From: Verrucomicrobiota bacterium
GTDB lineage: Bacteria > Verrucomicrobiota > Verrucomicrobiia > Opitutales > Opitutaceae
NCBI GenBank assembly: GCA_030916665.1
Contig: JAUPWC010000593.1
Location: forward strand, 1 to 8,475
Length of the DNA stretch: 8,475 nt
Direction: 5' to 3'
How positions within the stretch are numbered: position 1 is the stretch's first letter; each line of letters starts with the position of its first letter. Of this stretch, positions 5,922 to 8,475 are shown in pieces. Below the pieces are notes generated by a model. It saw only the letters and a list, made by a program, of their open reading frames with translations. It was not told the DNA's origin and made no database searches. Position numbers and translations under genes: made by a program.

Positions 5922-7576
5922 AACACCGCTTCGCCCGCCGGCCGGAGTGGTGCGGGTTTCAGCGTGATCACGCGGTAGTAGGCGCCGATGACCAGCGCCA
6001 CGCAGACGGCGACAAACCAGTCTCCACGCTGCGTGTAGAAAGTCTGCCGCCCCTGCCAGCGGGTGTCGCGGTTGACCGTGACGGTCTGCGCGCCGCGAAA
6101 ATAGATGCTCTCCTCGTCGTTGCGCACGGTGGCGCGGATGCGGCCGTGCTCGTCGATCCAGCCGCTCCAGCCGCCGTTGCCGACCCGCAGCACCGGCCGG
6201 CGGTTCTCCACCGCCCGCAGCACCGCGTGCGACGCATGCTGGTGGGCCGCCCCGCCCTCGCCGAACCACGCGTTGTTGGTCAGCACGGCCAGCACCTCGG
6301 CGCCCGACTCCACGCTCTCGCGGGCCAGTTTCGGGAAAATATCCTCGTAGCAGACCAGCACGCCGACCGGCACGCGACCGACACCGGTCGGGACCGACAG
6401 CGGCGCGGAGCTTATGCCCGGGGTGAAATCGCCGCCGATGGGCGTAACCTTTTCCAGCCAGCCGAAGACCCCGCGCAGCGGCACATACTCGCCGAATGGC
6501 ACCAGCTTGCGCTTGGTGTATCTCCGGTCGGAAAGCCCGTCGAGCGGGCTCACCAAAAAGGCGCCGTTGCGCCAGGTGTCGGGCGCGTCACCCGGCAGGT
6601 CGGCGGCCACGCAGCCCAGCAGCAGCGGCTTGCCCGTGCGCCTGGCCAGAAGCTCCAGCCAGGGGCGCACGTTGGGATCGCGATAAAGCGGCCACGGCGT
6701 GACCGCCTCGGGCCAGACGATGAAATCCGGCGCGCCCCGGTCGTTGGCGGCCACGGTCACCTTTTCCAATGTGTCGAGCACCTGGGTGGCGAACCGGTCA
6801 TCCCACTTCTGGTCCTGCGGAATGTAGGGCTGCACGAGCGCCACGCGCGCCAGCTTGGCCGGGCGAGTGGCGGACATGTCCCCAAGGAACGGAAAGGAAC
6901 TGAGCACGAGCAGCATGAGCGCGGCCATGAACTCCGGGCTGCGCTTGCGCAAACCCGTGGCACCCTCGAAGAAGATGCGGTGCGCGTAGGCGGCCACGCC
7001 GAGGTTGAAGAGCACCAGCACGAAGCTCACCGACCACGCGCCCGCGAGGGAGGCGCTCTGGAGGATCAACGGACGCTGCCACTGGCTCGCCGCCAGGGGC
7101 AGCCATGGGAAGCCGCCGAAGATCACGCCGCGCAGCCACTCCAGCAGAACCCAGAGCGCGGCGAGTCCCAGCAGGGAAAAGATGCGAACACCAGCCCGAT
7201 GCCCGGCCAGTTTCGGAATCACCCACCACGCCGCGAGAAACCACAGGCCGGTGAGCAGACCGACAAAGGGCCCGAGCAGCAGCAGACCGGCCCAGGTGAC
7301 ATGATGCAGCCAGCCGAGGAGAAACGTCCAAGACACGACCTGCGCGCCGAGTACCGCCAGCGCATAGGTTTTCAAATCCGGGCGGCGATAGGCCCACAGC
7401 AGGGCCGCGCCCGCAAAGATGTAGGCGGCCTCGCCGCCATTGGCCGGCGGAAACGCCGCGATCGTGAAGACCGCAGTCCACACAAACGCCGTCAGTCCCC
7501 AGGCCAGCTGCGGATGGCGCTGCCACACCGTGGGCTGCGGCGCATAGGGATCATTCGGATCGGAGGTCACGGCCAT
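5918..7576 (-). CDS. lnt: Apolipoprotein N-acyltransferase
   Basis: Lnt acylates the amino group of the N-terminal cysteine of apolipoproteins in the inner membrane, the last step of lipoprotein maturation in Gram-negative bacteria. From ATG at 7576 it is 552 residues, slightly longer than E. coli Lnt (512). Residues 1-240 hold several hydrophobic helices (for example 25-43, 50-63, 70-90, 95-120, 132-150, 178-196, 217-231), and a last helix lies at 520-537. Between them is a nitrilase-fold domain with the catalytic triad Glu290 (VWPEAVTPWP), Lys357 (RKLVPFGEYVP) and Cys409 (VGVLVCYEDIFP), plus Glu363 in FGEYVP. TNNAWFGEGGAAHQHASHAV followed by LRAVENRRPVLRV is also typical. The open frame extends upstream, but ATG 7576 follows the HAD stop by 2 nt with GGCGGGG nearby, indicating translational coupling. 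The stop overlaps that of the convergent lactonase. Confidence 0.96.
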   Translation of the reverse strand: MAVTSDPNDPYAPQPTVWQRHPQLAWGLTAFVWTAVFTIAAFPPANGGEAAYIFAGAALLWAYRRPDLKTYALAVLGAQVVSWTFLLGWLHHVTWAGLLLLGPFVGLLTGLWFLAAWWVIPKLAGHRAGVRIFSLLGLAALWVLLEWLRGVIFGGFPWLPLAASQWQRPLILQSASLAGAWSVSFVLVLFNLGVAAYAHRIFFEGATGLRKRSPEFMAALMLLVLSSFPFLGDMSATRPAKLARVALVQPYIPQDQKWDDRFATQVLDTLEKVTVAANDRGAPDFIVWPEAVTPWPLYRDPNVRPWLELLARRTGKPLLLGCVAADLPGDAPDTWRNGAFLVSPLDGLSDRRYTKRKLVPFGEYVPLRGVFGWLEKVTPIGGDFTPGISSAPLSVPTGVGRVPVGVLVCYEDIFPKLARESVESGAEVLAVLTNNAWFGEGGAAHQHASHAVLRAVENRRPVLRVGNGGWSGWIDEHGRIRATVRNDEESIYFRGAQTVTVNRDTRWQGRQTFYTQRGDWFVAVCVALVIGAYYRVITLKPAPLRPAGEAVF

Positions 7577-7578
7577 GT

Positions 7579-8271
7579 TCAAAGCCCCGCCACCACTGCC
7601 GGCAGATCGACCAGCCGCTCGATGCGGCGGAAGCGCGGCTGATCGCCCGGCGCCGCCTCGACCTGCTCGTGCTGCCAGGTGAGGTGATAAGGAACATGCA
7701 CGCCCGCGCCGCCAAGCTGGAGCACGGGCAGGATGTCGGACTTGAGCGAGTTGCCGACCATCACGAACTCCTCCCACGCGAGCCCATGCCGCTGCCGGAT
7801 GCGGTTGTAGGCGTCACTGTCCTTCTCGCTCACGATCTCCAACGCGTGGAAGTGCGCGGCGAGGCCGGAGGCGGCGACCTTGCGCTCCTGGTGGTGCAGG
7901 TCGCCCTTGGTGATGAGCAGCAGACGGTAATCGCGCGCGAGCTGCGGCACCACCTCGGCGACACCGGCCAGCAGCTCGACCGGATGCGCGAGCATCTCGC
8001 GGCCGGTGGCGATGATCTCGGCAATTTCCGGGCCGGTGACCCTGCCCTGCGTGAGCTCGACGGCGGCCTCGACGCAGCTCAGGGTGAAGCCCTTCACCCC
8101 GTAGCCGTAGAGTCCGAGATTGCGCATCTCCGCGGCGAAGAGCACGCGGTCCACCTCGGCCGGCGGATGGTGGCGTGCGAGCAGCGCCCGGTAACGCTCA
8201 TGGGCGCGCTCGAAGATGTCCTCGTTGCGCCAGAGCGTGTCGTCGGCGTCAAAACCGATGATGCGGATCAT
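7579..8271 (-). CDS. HAD-superfamily hydrolase (phosphatase-like)
   Basis: A 230-residue soluble haloacid-dehalogenase-fold enzyme, probably a small-molecule phosphatase. Motif I is FDADDTLW with nucleophile Asp8 and acid/base Asp10. Motif II is LLLITKGD with Thr121. Motif III is Lys150 in SEKDSDAYNRI. Motif IV is VGNSLKSDI, where Asn174 stands at the first acidic position and Asp179 at the second; the N-S-x-x-S-D form is common in some HAD branches. A helical cap lies between motifs I and II (about 17-95), as in C1-cap enzymes such as phosphoglycolate phosphatase or YjjG. I chose ATG 8271 because it starts MIRIIGFDAD, the usual few residues before motif I. The longer opening to 8337 overlaps the secA end and has no family character. 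It starts 17 nt after the secA stop and ends 2 nt before lnt, so it is likely co-transcribed with both. Substrate cannot be told. Confidence 0.88.
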   Translation of the reverse strand: MIRIIGFDADDTLWRNEDIFERAHERYRALLARHHPPAEVDRVLFAAEMRNLGLYGYGVKGFTLSCVEAAVELTQGRVTGPEIAEIIATGREMLAHPVELLAGVAEVVPQLARDYRLLLITKGDLHHQERKVAASGLAAHFHALEIVSEKDSDAYNRIRQRHGLAWEEFVMVGNSLKSDILPVLQLGGAGVHVPYHLTWQHEQVEAAPGDQPRFRRIERLVDLPAVVAGL

Positions 8272-8288
8272 GGCGGCAGAGCCGGCGC

Positions 8289-8475
8289 TCAGGCGCCGTG
8301 GCAGTTCTTGAACTTCTTGCCGGAACCGCAGGGGCACGGATCGTTGCGGCCGACCTTCGGCGCCTCGCGGCGGATGGTGACGGCGGGCAGCTTGATCTCC
8401 TGCTCGGCGGGGGCGGCGGCCGGCGCCTCACCCGCGGGAGCCGAGGCCTGGGCGGCTGCGCCGAGCGCGGTGGGC
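8289..8475 (-). CDS. secA: SecA C-terminal tail (zinc-binding SEC-C motif), partial
   Basis: The last 61 residues of a protein whose start lies beyond the right edge. An Ala/Pro-rich linker ([15 protein letters not shown]) leads to [20 protein letters not shown] and [10 protein letters not shown], then TGA at 8289-8291. [13 protein letters not shown] is the SEC-C zinc motif, with Cys, Cys, Cys and His as ligands. In SecA, the ATPase of the Sec translocase, this motif ends the protein after a flexible linker and binds SecB and phospholipid. Other proteins also carry SEC-C motifs, but the linker and the [14 protein letters not shown] wording fit SecA best. It heads the minus-strand cluster, followed by the HAD gene and lnt; Lnt acts on lipoproteins exported through Sec, which is a sensible though not proven link. 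Confidence 0.8.
   Translation of the reverse strand, partial: PTALGAAAQASAPAGEAPAAAPAEQEIKLPAVTIRREAPKVGRNDPCPCGSGKKFKNCHGA

Noticed and set aside
4767..6269. 500-codon minus-strand open frame across the lactonase
   Set aside because: Low-complexity Gly/Ala/Arg/Val shadow of a GC-rich gene. The opposite strand has a clear lactonase and lnt with conserved motifs.
6146..7642. 498-codon plus-strand open frame across lnt
   Set aside because: It is the antisense shadow of lnt, rich in Gln, Arg, His and Gly, with no domain. The Lnt catalytic triad on the minus strand settles it.
1..8475. CRISPR array, tRNA, rRNA or riboswitch
   Set aside because: No regularly spaced repeats and no recognisable tRNA, rRNA or known riboswitch core seen on reading either strand. 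This was by eye, without covariance models.

Overview
The window looks like a GC-rich Gram-negative chromosome. It carries a TonB-dependent receptor, an apolipoprotein N-acyltransferase and the C-terminal tail of SecA. The style of the receptor, the CHASE4 hybrid kinase and the secA-HAD-lnt arrangement make me think of Verrucomicrobiota, perhaps Opitutaceae. That assignment is inference from memory of protein style, not a search result.

Layout. Positions 1-939 hold the C-terminal part of a TonB-dependent receptor, interrupted by an in-frame TAG at 751-753; the downstream frame stays open to a typical aromatic-ending C-terminus. Positions 940-2067 contain no intact gene. They hold a chain of broken reading frames: a 5' fragment of a lactonase paralogous to the intact copy at 4836, with a TAA in codon 14; a short helical-looking frame with one TAA; a small unrecognised ORF with an in-frame TAG; and, on the minus strand, a small membrane-protein gene broken by two single-base frameshifts in homopolymers. 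Positions 2123-4522 encode an intact 799-residue CHASE4-PAS-hybrid histidine kinase with a C-terminal receiver. A 49-bp imperfect direct repeat (42/49 identical) sits on either side of it. Positions 4836-5921 encode an intact seven-bladed-propeller lactonase of the 6-phosphogluconolactonase family. It converges on a minus-strand cluster read from right to left: the secA 3' end, a HAD phosphatase and lnt. Gaps in that cluster are 17 nt and 2 nt, so it is probably one operon.

How the genes fit together. The secA-HAD-lnt cluster is envelope housekeeping: SecA drives export and Lnt finishes lipoproteins after export, while the HAD enzyme's substrate is unknown. The left side reads as a decaying locus that once may have paired an outer-membrane receptor with a sugar-lactone hydrolase. 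The intact kinase and intact lactonase lie just to its right and share repeated sequence with it. TAG ends three intact genes here (kinase, lactonase, lnt), which argues against explaining the in-frame TAGs by a changed genetic code.

I did not find a convincing new system. The points most worth a second look are the pseudogene cluster with its partial lactonase duplication, the direct repeats around the kinase, and the glycine in the kinase receiver where Thr/Ser is normal.
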